Assembly (NCBI GenBank): GCA_963971305.1
Contig: OZ020311.1
Coordinates: forward strand, 3,596,001-3,660,000
Direction: 5' to 3'
DNA length: 64,000 nt
Source: Arcuatula senhousia
Taxonomy: Eukaryota > Mollusca > Bivalvia > Mytilida > Mytilidae
Part shown: piece after piece, positions 1 to 13,800 of the stretch
How positions within the stretch are numbered: position 1 is the first letter of the stretch
Layout: each line of letters starts with the position of its first letter
Translations under genes and position numbers: made by a program
Notes under the pieces: generated by a model
Seen by the model: only the letters and a program-made list of their open reading frames with translations
The model's database searches: none
Told to the model about the DNA's origin: nothing

Positions 1-576
1 TATCATTCTTGTTTCTGATCAATATTGTAAAACCTGCCTTAAAACCAAGCTGATTTTGAATTTTCATCTATTTTTACCTGTACATGTATAGACCAACAAC
101 CTGTCTAAACCAAGCTGATTTTCATGGCCCTCCTTTAAATTTTCATCCATCTTAAACCTGTTTAAAGCAACCACCTGTCTATTCTAACAGGATTTGGTAT
201 TAGCAGGTAACAGGTTTCACTGTTTTTCTTCCCACAAATTGCACTTCTTGGTCCTAAGATTGATGACTGTACTCAGGTAAAGAATTAAAATGTTCTTCAA
301 AAGTGTAAATAAAACAAACAATCATATTTTTACTGGATCTTAAAAAATATCATTTATCACAAAACTTTGATAGGTAATGACACAATGAGGTATGTAGTAC
401 AGGCACTTGAAAAAATAATCTACAGATTTTAAATAACTTAAGTTTTAATACAGGATTCAGAGAACCCAAATACATTTCTATTAAAAAAAAACCCAATCCT
501 TGTGATATTTAATTTGTAGGACATATATTATATGACAAAGAGACAATACTCTATTTGTATTTCAATTTAATAAAGT

Positions 577-582
577 TTTATT
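577..582 (-). promoter_or_regulatory. Candidate poly(A) signal AATAAA of the myosin gene
   Basis: TTTATT on the plus strand reads AATAAA on the minus strand, 1.18 kb after the stop codon. I saw no other minus-strand AATAAA between it and the stop. Confidence 0.5.
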
Positions 583-1662
583 CATAAGTTTTTAGTACCA
601 AGAGTGAAGAAGTGTTCAATTCTTTTTAAACAAATATTTCTTTTAAACAGACAAAAAGGATATACATAGTAATAGATAAAATAGCACAAATACTTGAAAA
701 GAAACATTAATAAATTGTGTCTTACAGAAAATATCACTATTTGAGCAAAACTTGTGTCCTAGTTTAATATGTTCAGCACCAAGAACCATAACTCACAATA
801 TAAAGTGCACATTGTTACATGTATGATAATCAAATATATATAACGTTTTAAGTGCAGAATATCAAACATTAATTAAACGGTAAGAAATTCACCATTTTGT
901 TTGGGGGTGTAAGAATAGTTTTAAGGCTGAAAAGAATAACATCAATGTCTGAAAATTGGTTATTAGAACATCAAAAATCTCAACACTTAAATTACCCATA
1001 ATGCATCACTTTTATGAAAGGCAAAGTAAAAGCTGCCTTTCTTATATAGATTGTCTTAAAGAAAAAAGAAAAAGAAATAAAAAATATCAATTGTAAAAGG
1101 TAGCAATAGTGTGTAACTACAATCACATACTTAACTGATAACCTCTCTCATAAACCTGCCGTAAACTACACGCAAACAATTTGTCTTCATGTTAAAATAA
1201 ATGTCTGAGCTAGAACTAAAAATGTTAAGGTCTAATGAATTGTTCAACAATTTAAAACATCTTTTCTTTTCACTTTAGTGGAAAATTTCAGGCCCTATGA
1301 CCTATGCCAATCTGAAACACTGCCTTCTTAAAATGCTAAATAACCTTTTCTTTTTTAAGTAAAACTGCTGTACAAGAAATATGGAAAAGAGATAAAAATG
1401 ATCATGTTACCACCTAAAATAACAAACAACCTCACAATTTTATGCATATCTCAATGTTAAGTAGAAAAGACAGTAAATGCAAAATGAAAATGGTCTTCTA
1501 AAGTTGCTTCATCCCTGGAATTAGGTCACTGCTACCCCACATGGAATAATGCACCACACCCTCCACATGTAAGGCAGCACTGTCTCCATGACATACAAAT
1601 GAGGAGATAAATACATCATAATTTTGTACATTCCTCCTCAATGCAAAGATATGAAGTACAAA

Positions 1663-1749
1663 AACTGGATATTTAAGGTACCAGTAACAACAACTGGATC
1701 TTTTAGGTACCAGTAACAACAACTGGATATTTAAGGTACCAGTAACAAC
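1663..1749. repeat. 29-bp tandem repeat, three copies, in the myosin 3' UTR
   Basis: Copies start at 1663, 1692 and 1721, each with AACTGGATATTTAAGGTACC or one variant. The array starts only about 10 nt after the stop codon, so it would be transcribed in the 3' UTR. Confidence 0.85.
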
Positions 1750-1758
1750 GATGGTAGA

Positions 1759-1882
1759 TCACTGAACCATGATAGTCAAATTGTGTTTCTTCCTGGCTGC
1801 TTTTACCGTTCCGTTTGGTATTTCTGATGCACCTTCAGTCACTGTGATTTCAACTTCAGAAGCCCCAAATAAGGCAGGTATT
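1759..1882 (-). CDS. Myo1b: Myosin-Ib terminal coding exon (end of TH1 tail)
   Basis: The 124-bp coding part starts after a TTTTTACAG acceptor with one base completing a Ser codon. It encodes 40 residues from [17 protein letters not shown] to [10 protein letters not shown] and then TGA. The basic C-terminus (KAARKKH) fits a class I tail end. Confidence 0.9.
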
Positions 1883-4800
1883 CTGTAAAAAGAGAAAAAG
1901 ACTCAGTCAAAGATATACATTGTTGGCTTGGTTTGAAAAGTGTTCACTTGTTAACAAACTCTACAAATAGGAAGTATATAAGCAGCAGATCTGAAGACAA
2001 ATCATATTGTTGGGTGAACATGTTTTTCAGCAGAAAATTGGCATCCCAATGGGCACAAATTGTTCACAATTACTTGCAAATTTGTTTCTTTCTTGAAGTA
2101 AATTCCCACAAATGGGCCGAAACTGTGATCAAAGTTTTAAGGGGATGGTGGTAAGTTGTGGCTAAAAAACCTGTTTCTACAAGGAATACAAGCTGATTTC
2201 ATTTTGTGTAGGTGGTGTGGGTAGTGTTAAATTTCATAAGAGTAATATATATGTAAACTGTTCATTTTTACTATAAGTAGTGGAAGTTCAAAATTAAGTC
2301 TTCATTGGAAGTACATACTCAATACTGTGAAATTTTTGCAACAGTTTTATTTTCACAAATTTTGCATTGACCTTGTTAGTATGAAAATTAAACAGTGAAA
2401 ATATATTTGTCTTCTATTGTAGTCTATGGACAATAATATAAAAGTGCAAATTTAAAACTGCACCATTAAAAATTCAGTCGTCATACCACACAAAAAAAAG
2501 ATGGCATGAAAATTTTCCAGTATACAGTTGTATTATCTAGATTAAAAGGTGATCACATTACTTACGAGTTTTGTATGAGAACTTCTGGTGGTTTTGATAC
2601 AGAGTTTTCTATGGCTAGATATGCTTTAGCTACAAGTTCTATCAAATGATCACATTACTTACGAGTTTTGTATGAGAACTTCGGGTGGTTTTGATACAGA
2701 GTTTTCTATGGCTAGATATGCTTTAGCTACAAGTTTTATCAAATGATCACATTACTTACGAGTTTTGTATGAGAACTTCGGGTGGTTTTGATACAGAGTT
2801 TTCTATGGCTAGATATGCTTTAGCTACAAGTTCTATCAAATGATCACATAAGAACACATAATCTCCCTTCTTACTCCACATATCTCCATTCTTTTGCTGG
2901 AAATTTAAGAAGACATTGAATAATCTTTAAAAGGACTGTGATAATGCATTGGTAAGACATTTGCTAACAAATGTAGTATGTTTTTTTTTTATAGCTACAG
3001 TACTCTAAGATTGCAATCAAAGATGGTTGGTTAAGCACAATAAAACCTGGGTTAACTTACTAATTCTATTGCAATGCCTGTACTAAGTCAAGACCATTGT
3101 GATCTTTAATTTCTCTGGTATTTATTTGTTTGTTTTGTGTGGTCTTTATGGACACTCTGTAGTTTTGTTATTACCTTAAATTGCTGTAAAAGGGTCAATC
3201 CATGACGGGTTGTCTTCCAGAAATTTAATTTTTGTTTTTGTTACATCACTGTTCAGTAATTAATTGCTATTTCTAATTTAATTAAGGTTATCTCCCTTTG
3301 CATGTTTCTGAAAATAATTCCACCTGTCACCAGTAAAAGGGGAAACAATTTATAATACTATGATTTTGTCGTGTTTCATATCTCTCTATAGAAGAGATGA
3401 AAACAATCAATATCCATAATGTCCATAAAATGGCAGGGATATGGAAACACCTTGAAGTAAGGAAATTTTAACATTTGGCAAAGGTTGTTTTTTTTACTGA
3501 AACACTAGGATGTTTTTTAGCTTAAAAAAAACATGTAGTTTCTTTACAAATTTTAAAGTCCATATATTGAAAAGGGACATTGTGCAAAAAAAATTCTTTA
3601 GTGTTTAAAGGTTCAGGCTAGATCGTTCCAGAATCTTACTAAAATTCTGGGACCATCTTTTAAGGGTTTTCTGAAATTTATTCAGATTTATATTTACCTT
3701 CTGTATATGTATAGCTATGACACAATCTTTAAACGGACTGACTGAGATTCTCTGTATTTCAGATAACGGTATCATATATTTTATCATCATGGTTTTATGG
3801 TCAAGGAAATGCATGAAGCGGGTTGTCATCACAAGCAACTGTTCCACCAACTGAAAATATATGTCAGTTTAAGATATGTCGGACTGCTACTTACTGTTTA
3901 GGGCCCGACACAGGGGCATATCATGATCCGGTTCTTTTCTGCAGTTTTACTCTGATTTTGAAGGAGGACCTTAGATCTACATATGGTTCCATGAAATTGT
4001 CTTTTTATTCAAATGAAATCAAATACACTTTTGTGCTTTAATATTCCTTTGTGTAGTTTAATATTCCCTTGTCTATTTTGCTAACTGTAAGACCTTATTT
4101 TGTAAAAAAATATCTCTTAATTTGAGTCCAAGTTTAAAAAGTCTGTCTTCTGGATTGTCTCAATTAAGAGAACATTAATATCAACTTTACCTTTCCATTT
4201 GCTCTGTTTATTTTCTTCACCAAGTGTGAAAAGATAATGTGATGATCCTGAATTTTTTCTGCCATTTTCTGCCAGTGTGCATTTTGGCGAATGTTCTGAT
4301 AATCTCCTTTGTAAGGAATGGCCACCCTACAAACAGGATAATATAGAAAATAAGATATCACAAATTCAAATAGAGCATCTACAAAGTTTCTGAAGTTTTA
4401 CATTCAACACACATTTAAGCATACACAGTCAAACAAATTTTTTTTTAGATATTTAACTTCTGTCATAAAACTTACTTTTTTTTACTTCTATATTACCACC
4501 TTCTTTGTTACAACAATTAAATTATTATAAAAACTATTCTATTCGTGACGATGTATTTTTGTGAATTTTTGTTCCTTGTGAAATACATGAAAATAAAACA
4601 CCCAGGAAAAATAGTGGGTTTACAGTATGCAAAATTATTCAAGTGACTGTGTCATGTAACTGCTCAGAAATCTGTGACAGAATTCATTTGTGCTATAGTG
4701 ACCCTAAAAGTTGTTTCTAAAATATATTGCAAGCCACAATAAATCTCTTAATTATAAATAAATGATTACGTCTGTGGATATGTCGGCTTTTTATCCTTGA

Positions 4801-7800
4801 ACAGTTTACTGGCGGTAAGTTTCTCTCTCATCTTATATCTGGAACTCTCGTCAAACTTCTGTCTGTGTTTCATACACTACAAAACAAAAGGTAGCAACAC
4901 ACATTTAATAAGATGATAGTTAGATGTTGTAAATAATTGTACATGAAACATTATTGATAAATCCTTAACAATGTAGACATTGGTCTTGCAACTGCAATGT
5001 ATTTGAAAATAAACAAGAATGTGTCTAAAAGACATCATGCTTCATTTAGCAACATAGATAAGTAACTTCCAAACACATATGTCCCTTTTCTTTCATAGGT
5101 GAAGCATAAAAATGAAAATATGAACGACTCAATATTAAACAATTACCCCTTCCAAGAAACAGAACAACGACCATTAACAAGAATAAAACAAACAAAACGT
5201 TGAAAAAGAACAAACTTACAAATAGACCATACTTTTTTTATTATCAGCTTCAAGTACAACTAACTTGAAAATGAATTCAATGAACTGGGCTTTCACTACA
5301 ACAATCTTTGTAAACAGAAATTAATGTTTTCAAATCAATCTGCTACAGTTTAATGTTGCAGAGCAATATATTGTTCAATTGAGTATATTTTGGCACATGA
5401 CTCATCAGGTTTATGATGATGATAATCATCATGATCATGATGATGACAATATTTTAGAACTTACCCGCCATCGATGATGGATCTCTTTAAGCTGTTCAGA
5501 TGCGGTAGAAAATCTTGGTGAGGACTTCGGCCATGTTTTATCTGTTGGTGATGAACTGGGTAGACTAGATTTAAGCTTTAATAAGAACTGCTTTCTCTGC
5601 AAATAGAGTAAAAATTCACACAATGAAACATGTCGTCGATTTACAGTTCTAAGGGAAATAACCCTTGTGATTTTGTCAATACATTATAAGAGAACTCTTT
5701 ATAAAATATTTATAAAATAGTACTAATAGTAAACAAACACCAATTTGAAACTTGTTTCTATATTTGTTTAGCTTACAAAATATTTGTTAGAGAAATTCTT
5801 TCCTAAAAAACTTAAAAGTTTTTGAAATGTGTGAAGCATAGAATTTACACAAAAAACGTGAAACAAGATGTCCAAAAGACCACTAAACTACAAACTTACA
5901 AGAGCTATTCTGAAGAACTTGGCAATCTTTGGTCCCGCTATAGATTTGAACTTCCTTCTATACTCCTTCCTCACTGTCCACCCCTGGTGGTATTTACGTA
6001 TGACACCTACAGCCCATAATTCTAATTTCTCTCTCTTCAACTTTCTTAACAACACTCTTGCCTGAAATAAGTGAATATTGCTACTACTAACTTAAGTTAA
6101 ACACAGTTTGAAAATCAGAGTTATAAAAAGGTGATTGATTGGGGCCAAGGAAATAATTTTTTTAACAGTTCCTCGAAAACTACTAATCCCTATCTCTTGA
6201 TATATGGTATGCAGTATCAGTATGAGATCTGGTTTCAGGTGTATTGCTCACCTACTTCCTGTTAATCCAAATCTGAATATTTTTGACATTAATAGATTTT
6301 ACATTTAATGTTAATCCTCTTTTCAGCTATATTTGAACCCGAATAATTGATAAAATTAAAGCCACCAGTTCCTCAATATCTTAATAGCTTTTTTTTGTCT
6401 GTATAACCTTTATTCAAAAAATGTTTATGTAGTTTATTCTAATTCAAGGTCTATAGCAATACAGTTATAATAATTTCAATAATTTAAAGACATAGACAGT
6501 GACAATTATTTATGTCAATATCTTATAGCCAAAATTAGGTTAAATATGAAAGTGACCATTCTTAAACTAGTGCAGGAGATAAATAAATGTACAAGATTTC
6601 ATGAGATTTTTTTAGCAATTGTGACAGACAAAATAGAAATGAATTTTGTAAATTAACTATATACCAGGCGACAAAGTTAGCCAGACATACAATTTTCCAT
6701 ATAGAAATGATACTCACCTTCCAGCCTCTGATATAACATTGTAGCACCAAGCTGGCTGCCTTTGTTCTCTTATACTGTTTCTTAGCCTAAAATATTCAAA
6801 AAACATCAGTAAACTCTGATATAACATTGTAGCAACAAGCTGCCTTTGTTCTATGAAACTGTTTCTTAGCCTAAAATATTAAAAAAAACATCAGCACTTA
6901 ATAGAAATTCTTCTCTCATCATCTCCCTAGAACTTTAATAAAATACCATGGCAATTGAAATGGCGGGAAGAAAAATACCACGGCAATAAATTGGCGGGAA
7001 ATAAAATCCAACGACAGCTACAATTGATTCCGGATATATTGAATATGCGGAAAAATACTAGGTTTGTTGACCAATCAATACACCGCATTATTATATAAGG
7101 TGGAATTAAATATAGAAGTGATAAGAGAAAAGATTTCTGGAACCTCATAGAGAGGGAATTTTCCCAGAATCTGTATCCTAAGTGTGTAAAAACAATCTGC
7201 CGTTTGATTTCCGCAGTTTGCCAATGTGAAATTAAATGCATTCTGTCTGATGTATATTTTCAAAGAGTTTATTTTTGTAATTTCCAAATTGCACCATCAC
7301 AAAAATAGCTTGCTTTACTGAATTCACACAAGTGCATCGATCCTTAATTTTATGTAAAAAAAATTGAGTTTGATTCATACAAAGAATCCTCTGAATCGTG
7401 AGGATATGATGATCTGACTCTTCTTCATCAGTCGATAGTATGTTCTCTGTTTCCATCCCTTGTATATCTTCTGAACCATCGTGGCAAGGTCGTGCATCTT
7501 CTGTCGTCTTCTCTCCTCCAGATCAAACAGCTAGAAAAAGTTAAGGATAAAATAATAATGTAAATCAGCAAAAACAGTACTCTGTGAAAAATTAACTGTC
7601 CATGTTCTATGCTCCATCTACAAAAGTAGGGGGCATACAGGACTGAAACCGAGTTACAGCCAGGAATTGCGGACGTCGGAGGTCCGGGAAACTCCGAGTT
7701 ACCCGGAAACTGACGATTTTTTTCCGGGATTTACCTCGGAAAAATCGCGGAAGATCCGAGAAAAAACTCCGATTATTCACAATAACCTCGGAGTTTTCCG

Positions 7801-10800
7801 GTCCGCGGAGTTCGGCCGCCAAAATTATCGGAGTTTTTTGTTCCGTGGAAAAGAAACCGTCGACAAATAACTAAATATTAACAATCGTTTTTCCGTGACT
7901 ATGTCGGCATTTTGTAGTATATTCTTGTATGGCAAATTGGGATATCCGCAAATTTGTTATTTTCCCGTTGTTTCGTTATGATTCTTTGTTAAACCTAAAG
8001 GACATGACATACGCTGAGAAAATCATATCGATTTATTTATTTAAATATTGTCTCAGACATACGTTATGAACTGTTTCTTTCTAAAAATTCTGAAGAAAAA
8101 TCGTAATTACAAGGTCATCGTGCATAGCATGGCATGACAATCAACTGCATGAATACGACAGAAAACTTTCAAGGGAGCGGAAGGTCGTCAGACCAGACCG
8201 ACACCTCACTGACACGGAGTTAATTTTGGACTGCACACTGGATAAAACGCGGCGGGAGATTAAAGAGACATTGAAATGATTTTGAAAAAAGAGGGTACTA
8301 GAATAGAACAAAAATACGTACCCGACTATACCGGTACTGATAACTTGTTTTAAAATTATTGTTTGCAGCTCAGTTAATCGGCAAGTGCAGTACGGCAAAA
8401 CCTTAATTACGAATGACTGACGTCTTCCTATATATATTATTGACAAAGACTTGTCAACGGTGATTGAACAAAAAATCTCTATTCTGTAAGTCTTAAGCGG
8501 GATTATACCAGAATTCCGAACAGTGGATTATACCGACATCAAATTGTACGACTGTCCTCTGTCGTTTAATTATTACACCTATTCAGGTTTCTCTCTGCGT
8601 AAGTTGCAAATAATAGATATCCTCGTTGCTTAATTTGACGGCTTCCTTTTTCGAATATTTTTCGTAACTTGTCTTATAAGTTACTGTTGGCCAAGTATAC
8701 TTTTCCATTGTCTTTCTTTATAATATGCATGCTGTAAATGACGTGAAGGAATCAAATGTTTGTTCGCTAGAAGGACTGAGTTGACTCGAGCCTTATTTAC
8801 GACGGACCTTTTTAAATTTACAATTATTGACTTGCATATACGTATGGAATAATACTATACATAATATTGAAAAAATAGTAAACACGAACGAACAGCACGA
8901 TGAAACAAAAACAAAAAACACAAACAAAATTAACCGAAGAGAAATCAACTCTTAACGAGAATGATCTCGGTAAAGCAGTTCCTGCTTGCTATAGCATGCA
9001 CATCCGTCGAGCTGCAATTCTCAATCCAGTGTTTCAAATCCGGTGGATGAAGACAAACAATTAAAACCCTAAGACAAACATCGGGTTAAAGCTCAGCCCA
9101 CAAGGCGGATAGTCAAAGACATACCATATACTGCTAGCTAAATAGCCAAATAGGGTTGTCCTCGTTAGCGAGGTATCTATAACAGGAAAGCTTTGCCTCT
9201 GACCTGTGTGGAGAGAGCAATAAACCACCACTAAGAAGTGCGACAAATAGGCTATATTTTCATCCCAATCAACTCTTATCTTTACCGCTGTTATTCAAAA
9301 TTTACTGTCACTCTTCATTTTCAGTCCCTATATGTTGCCACGCCAAATTAATTCCTAGTTTGTCCGATTTGGGGTTCGATTAGCCGATTGGTAGTTTTTT
9401 ACCGCCCCGTCTCCCATGCCTCTTGGTCTAAACCCTGTTACGTTAACAATGTCTTTTTTTAACACCACTGTTTTAATTTGTTTTTTCCCATGAAAATGTA
9501 ACTTAAAATGTTACATTTTTACTTAAAATATGTAACTTTAAAATGCGTAAAATCGATGTGCTTTTCATAAATCATGTAAGAAGTACATGTATGTAAATAA
9601 AGGTACAATTTCTTTTTTTTCAAGATCTTTATATAGTGTTGTGATTCTCTCGTCCGCCTGTTCCACCAGGTCGAAGTTACTTTACCATGAAGGAATTATG
9701 GTATTATCGTGAAAATTTATATACATATACACATCAGGATATGAGCAAATCAGAGATCATCATGCATTAGTACCCTTCTCACCAACATCATAGTTATTGG
9801 TTATGTCTTTTGGGTATGTTCATGTCTAAAATACATGTAAAATTTCTTTCTCTAATAAAAATCTGAATGCGCGCACCAAAACGCCAATTTTATAAACAGA
9901 AGCATATGAACAAATTCTCTCGCACGCATCCTTTTTCTTTCATGCATTTTGCGACGAACTACGAATATATTTGATGTAGACGAAGCAGATCCCAGGACTA
10001 GCTATAGGTAGTTAAATACTAACAGGCTCAGTCACCCAAAATGGATTTTTTTAAGTGCCGTTATAATACACATACATGGTCTTTATTCTGTGAGATGTTT
10101 TTTTCTGGTTTTTTTTTTCGTTTGTCTATCATTAGTCCTTCATTGGCTGTTACTGGTAATTAATAATATATAAAATTGTAAACGAGACTTCGAAGGCCTA
10201 AGACGTATTGATCAAATTCTGTTATATCTGAAAATATTAAATTTTCCTGAAATATGAATGTTACTGTTTAAGAAAAGAAATTTTCCAAAATTAGTCATCA
10301 GTGAAAAATCACAGTCAACTCCGATTTATATTCAAAGTGTTCACCCTTAAACAATTGCACCATGCATTTTTCAACAGAGAATCCGAACGCATACCTCAGT
10401 ATACTCTTTAGCTTGACTATCTCATACATAGACCTGATATGACTAGGCATCAGATTAAATAATTATATAAAATCAGAAAATATGAACAGACACACACACA
10501 CAAAAACCATTTCAAATAAACACCTGGGACATTTTCGAATTTCGTTTATCGCACCTGTATATTAAGAACCGATCTCACATTGTTTATTGTATAAATATTT
10601 ATGATTGATTTCTACAATAAACAAAATAAACATAGGACATGATTGTTAACTTATTGATACTGAACTGCCACTAAATTTTATACCCCTGTCACACTGGGAC
10701 GAAGACCACCAAGTTCTTAGTACGTTCTTAGAACGCAGTACAAACGGGATAGAAATATTGCTTCTAGGTTTTCAATACGACTTCTCTACGTCCTTACAAA

Positions 10801-13800
10801 GACCGTGCAACGTCCTTCAAGTTTACACCCAAGTATCTTCTAGGACTATCAAGTTTTTACTACGTGTCTTCTACGTTCATCACGTCTTCATTACGTTCCA
10901 ACTACGTTTTTGCTGCGACTGTACTGCGATTAGCTCGTTTGCAGTACGTCTATAGAAAGTTTGCGACAGTTTTAAAACAAAGACACCAATATCACTCTGT
11001 GCATACGTTCGATGTCTGGTTTTTATTTTGGTTAGATCTACAAACTACTCAAAAACTGCATGACGCATCATTAACCCACCCTTAGCCACCTATATTTGAC
11101 AAACTACATGAATGTATAATTGCATAAGTTGTGTTTCACAATCGTGTTATTTTGTGTTTATGTTGCACACGGATTTTAAAATCGGAATGAAAAGGGAAAG
11201 TTTAGTGCCACAAAACTTGGTTATCTCAGGTTTTTATTCAGTCTGTACCATAAGTCATGAACTAGTCTTTTATATAGTAAAACTTACGGTGACAAATATC
11301 AAAGTCTGTTTGTGGTTTAAAAAAAACTTTCTTAATTGTCCATGCACTTGAAGTCGACACAAGGCGATGCTTCATTTGTGTTATTTAAACCAAAAGATTA
11401 TAATTATTATGTTTATTTTGTTTTTGTTTTTTTGTTTTTTTGGTATTGTTGCCGTACAACTTTTGTCTTAAGCGTCTCTTATTGGTCAGGGCATATACCA
11501 CGCATTTAATTTTTATTATTCGCCCGGAACTGCCTCCTGTAAAATATGTATGCATCAAAAATACTGCATGTGTAATTAAGACAATGTACTAGCAAGATCT
11601 AATTGGTCAGATTTCACGGAGTGAAAATTCCAGGGATATATGGTAATTGTCGGTTGGGCGGGGAACCTTTTTTGTAATTATCAGTTTCCTCAGCATCTAC
11701 TAATCATAGCCTTTTCATATTTATTTTATAAACGTATTGTTTAATTCTGGAATGAAAAACAAGCTTGATGCTTTTGTGAATCCTTCCCCTGTTTGCAGTT
11801 TGCCGACCAGTGTGGCAATTGTAGCGGGCCCCATTCAGCCTACTATTATCGAACTCAACAAAAAAGTTCTTTAACGTGCATGGGTTATTTAGTAAGCATG
11901 GGCTTTTATAACGTATGATTCGATATCAGGTTTGTCGCTCATCTACTTCCTGTTTACTGACTTTAATTTGTTGATATAAATGTTCATTAGTAGACAATTT
12001 AGTGATTCGTACCAGTTGTCTCACTAACTACTCACCAGATGCGCTTAATATTTGGTAAACAACACCATCATGGGCTCCCATAACATGGGAATTGATTCCA
12101 AGTCTGACGGTTATCTACTTTCTTTTTAGTGAAATCCGGCCATTTCTATGTTTGACCCGTTTTTAAATGTTTTATTTTTATTTTTTATTTTCTCGACACA
12201 TATACCCAAATAAATGAAACACCCATTTGATTCGTAAGTGTAGACTGTGGGTAAATTTGACATCAAAAGGCAGGATTTTTACTTTCTTCAGAAAAATAAT
12301 TCAGGATACCCATTGTGCTCTATTCAGGAAAAAAATAAAAAGTCGATACAAAATTAAACAAAAAAACCGAAACGATATGACAAATTAGCATGGACAAGAA
12401 CATTTCCATTCCCCAACTAAAGATAATTTGGATCGTTCCGTTGTACATACTTAGCCCATGTATAGAAATGCTAAAAAAATGTCTAATTATCAATATACAT
12501 CATATAACATTCGTAGATGTACAGATTCAGTCTGTAAATTATGTAGATAGAAATTAATGAGATGTGGCATAAGTATACGCGACACAACCTACAACCATAA
12601 CAACAATTTTAAAAAATCCACAATAGAAAACAGCCAGCAACCTTGAATGTGACCAGCGGTTGCTGCTCGCTGTTGACCCTGTATAAAAAAAACTACATAT
12701 GATTCAAGCTTAACCCTAAAGTGTCAACGAAAAACCCCATTCTTGACAAAAAAAAAAACCAGATGTCATTAATTTTAGCCGAATTCAAACAACAGCTTTG
12801 ATAAAGATATATACAGAATCAACATATATACATATATGGCGTGGGGCGCGACATTTTGACAGTATTATTGACTAATATAATCGGCAAAGTATAATAATTA
12901 TTTAAAAAAGTATCTTGTGTTTTGTGTATTAAATGCAGAATAAAAGAATGATCTTCCGGCGGGCAAGAGACAACCGATTTATTTAAATACATATCAAAAC
13001 TTTTTGTACAAATTCATGTGAACTGTCAGAAAACCTAGTAAAAACTTACTAGAAACGGCATTAAAACCGCTAGGACGTACTCTCAACGTAGTAAAAACTG
13101 AACTGACGTGTTAAGGACGCAGTAGAAACTTCCTTATGGTCGTGCTACAAACTTGAACGAAAAGTACCGTTATATGAAATCGTAGTGAAAACGTACGGCG
13201 AACGTAGTGCAAACTTTAAGGACGTAGTGTAATCGTAGTATAAACGGCACAAAAAAATCATACCTTCCAGGCCACGTCCTTTAAGTTTTTGATACGTCCC
13301 TTCTACGTTCATGCTACGATCATAAAGTTCTCAATACGTTCTTAGTAGGTCTGTACTACGTTTTGACTTCTCCACGTCCTCACTACGTTTGTTTTGAACA
13401 TGTTCAAAATTATTCCACGTCCTTCACGTTCTTGAAGTTCGCACTACGTCCATGAAAGTTCGTGCTACGTCCATTAAAGTTTGCACTACGACCATACAAG
13501 TTTCTAGTACGCCTTTAATACGCTCATCAAGTTCTTTCCACGTTTTATGCCTTTTTAGGACTTAGTAAGAACGTAGTACGAACTTTATCCAGTGTGACGG
13601 GGGCATTACGATGTAGAATATATAGATGTAGAATATAGTTTTTCACGGCGTCGAGAGAAAAGGGGGATAAAAAAATATATACTAGTAGAAAATTCAGAGC
13701 GACATTTCTTAGATACAAATGAAAGAAAAACAACACAAAAATAAACTAAAAGCAGAGTAACCAATGTGACCTGGAAGGATATAAAGCATTTACTTTTGTT

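Larger units (their letters stand above)
1..1758 (-). other. 3' UTR and downstream flank of the myosin gene
   Basis: The stretch follows the myosin stop codon on the minus strand. It is AT-rich and holds no convincing coding frame. Positions 30-180 contain two loose copies of a repeat of about 70 bp (AACCAAGCTGATTTT). The best polyadenylation signal gives a 3' UTR of about 1.2 kb. Confidence 0.6.
1883..7380 (-). other. Short introns of the tail and neck region
   Basis: Introns of 303 to 877 bp separate these exons. Apart from the exon-derived repeats they hold AT-rich sequence, a TGATGA/ATCATC palindromic microsatellite at about 5413-5448, and a partial MITE end near 4605-4628 (TTTACAGT). 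I see no further gene. Confidence 0.6.

Noticed and set aside
8141..8446. 101-codon minus-strand frame
   Set aside because: No family resemblance and its length is within what chance gives over this window.
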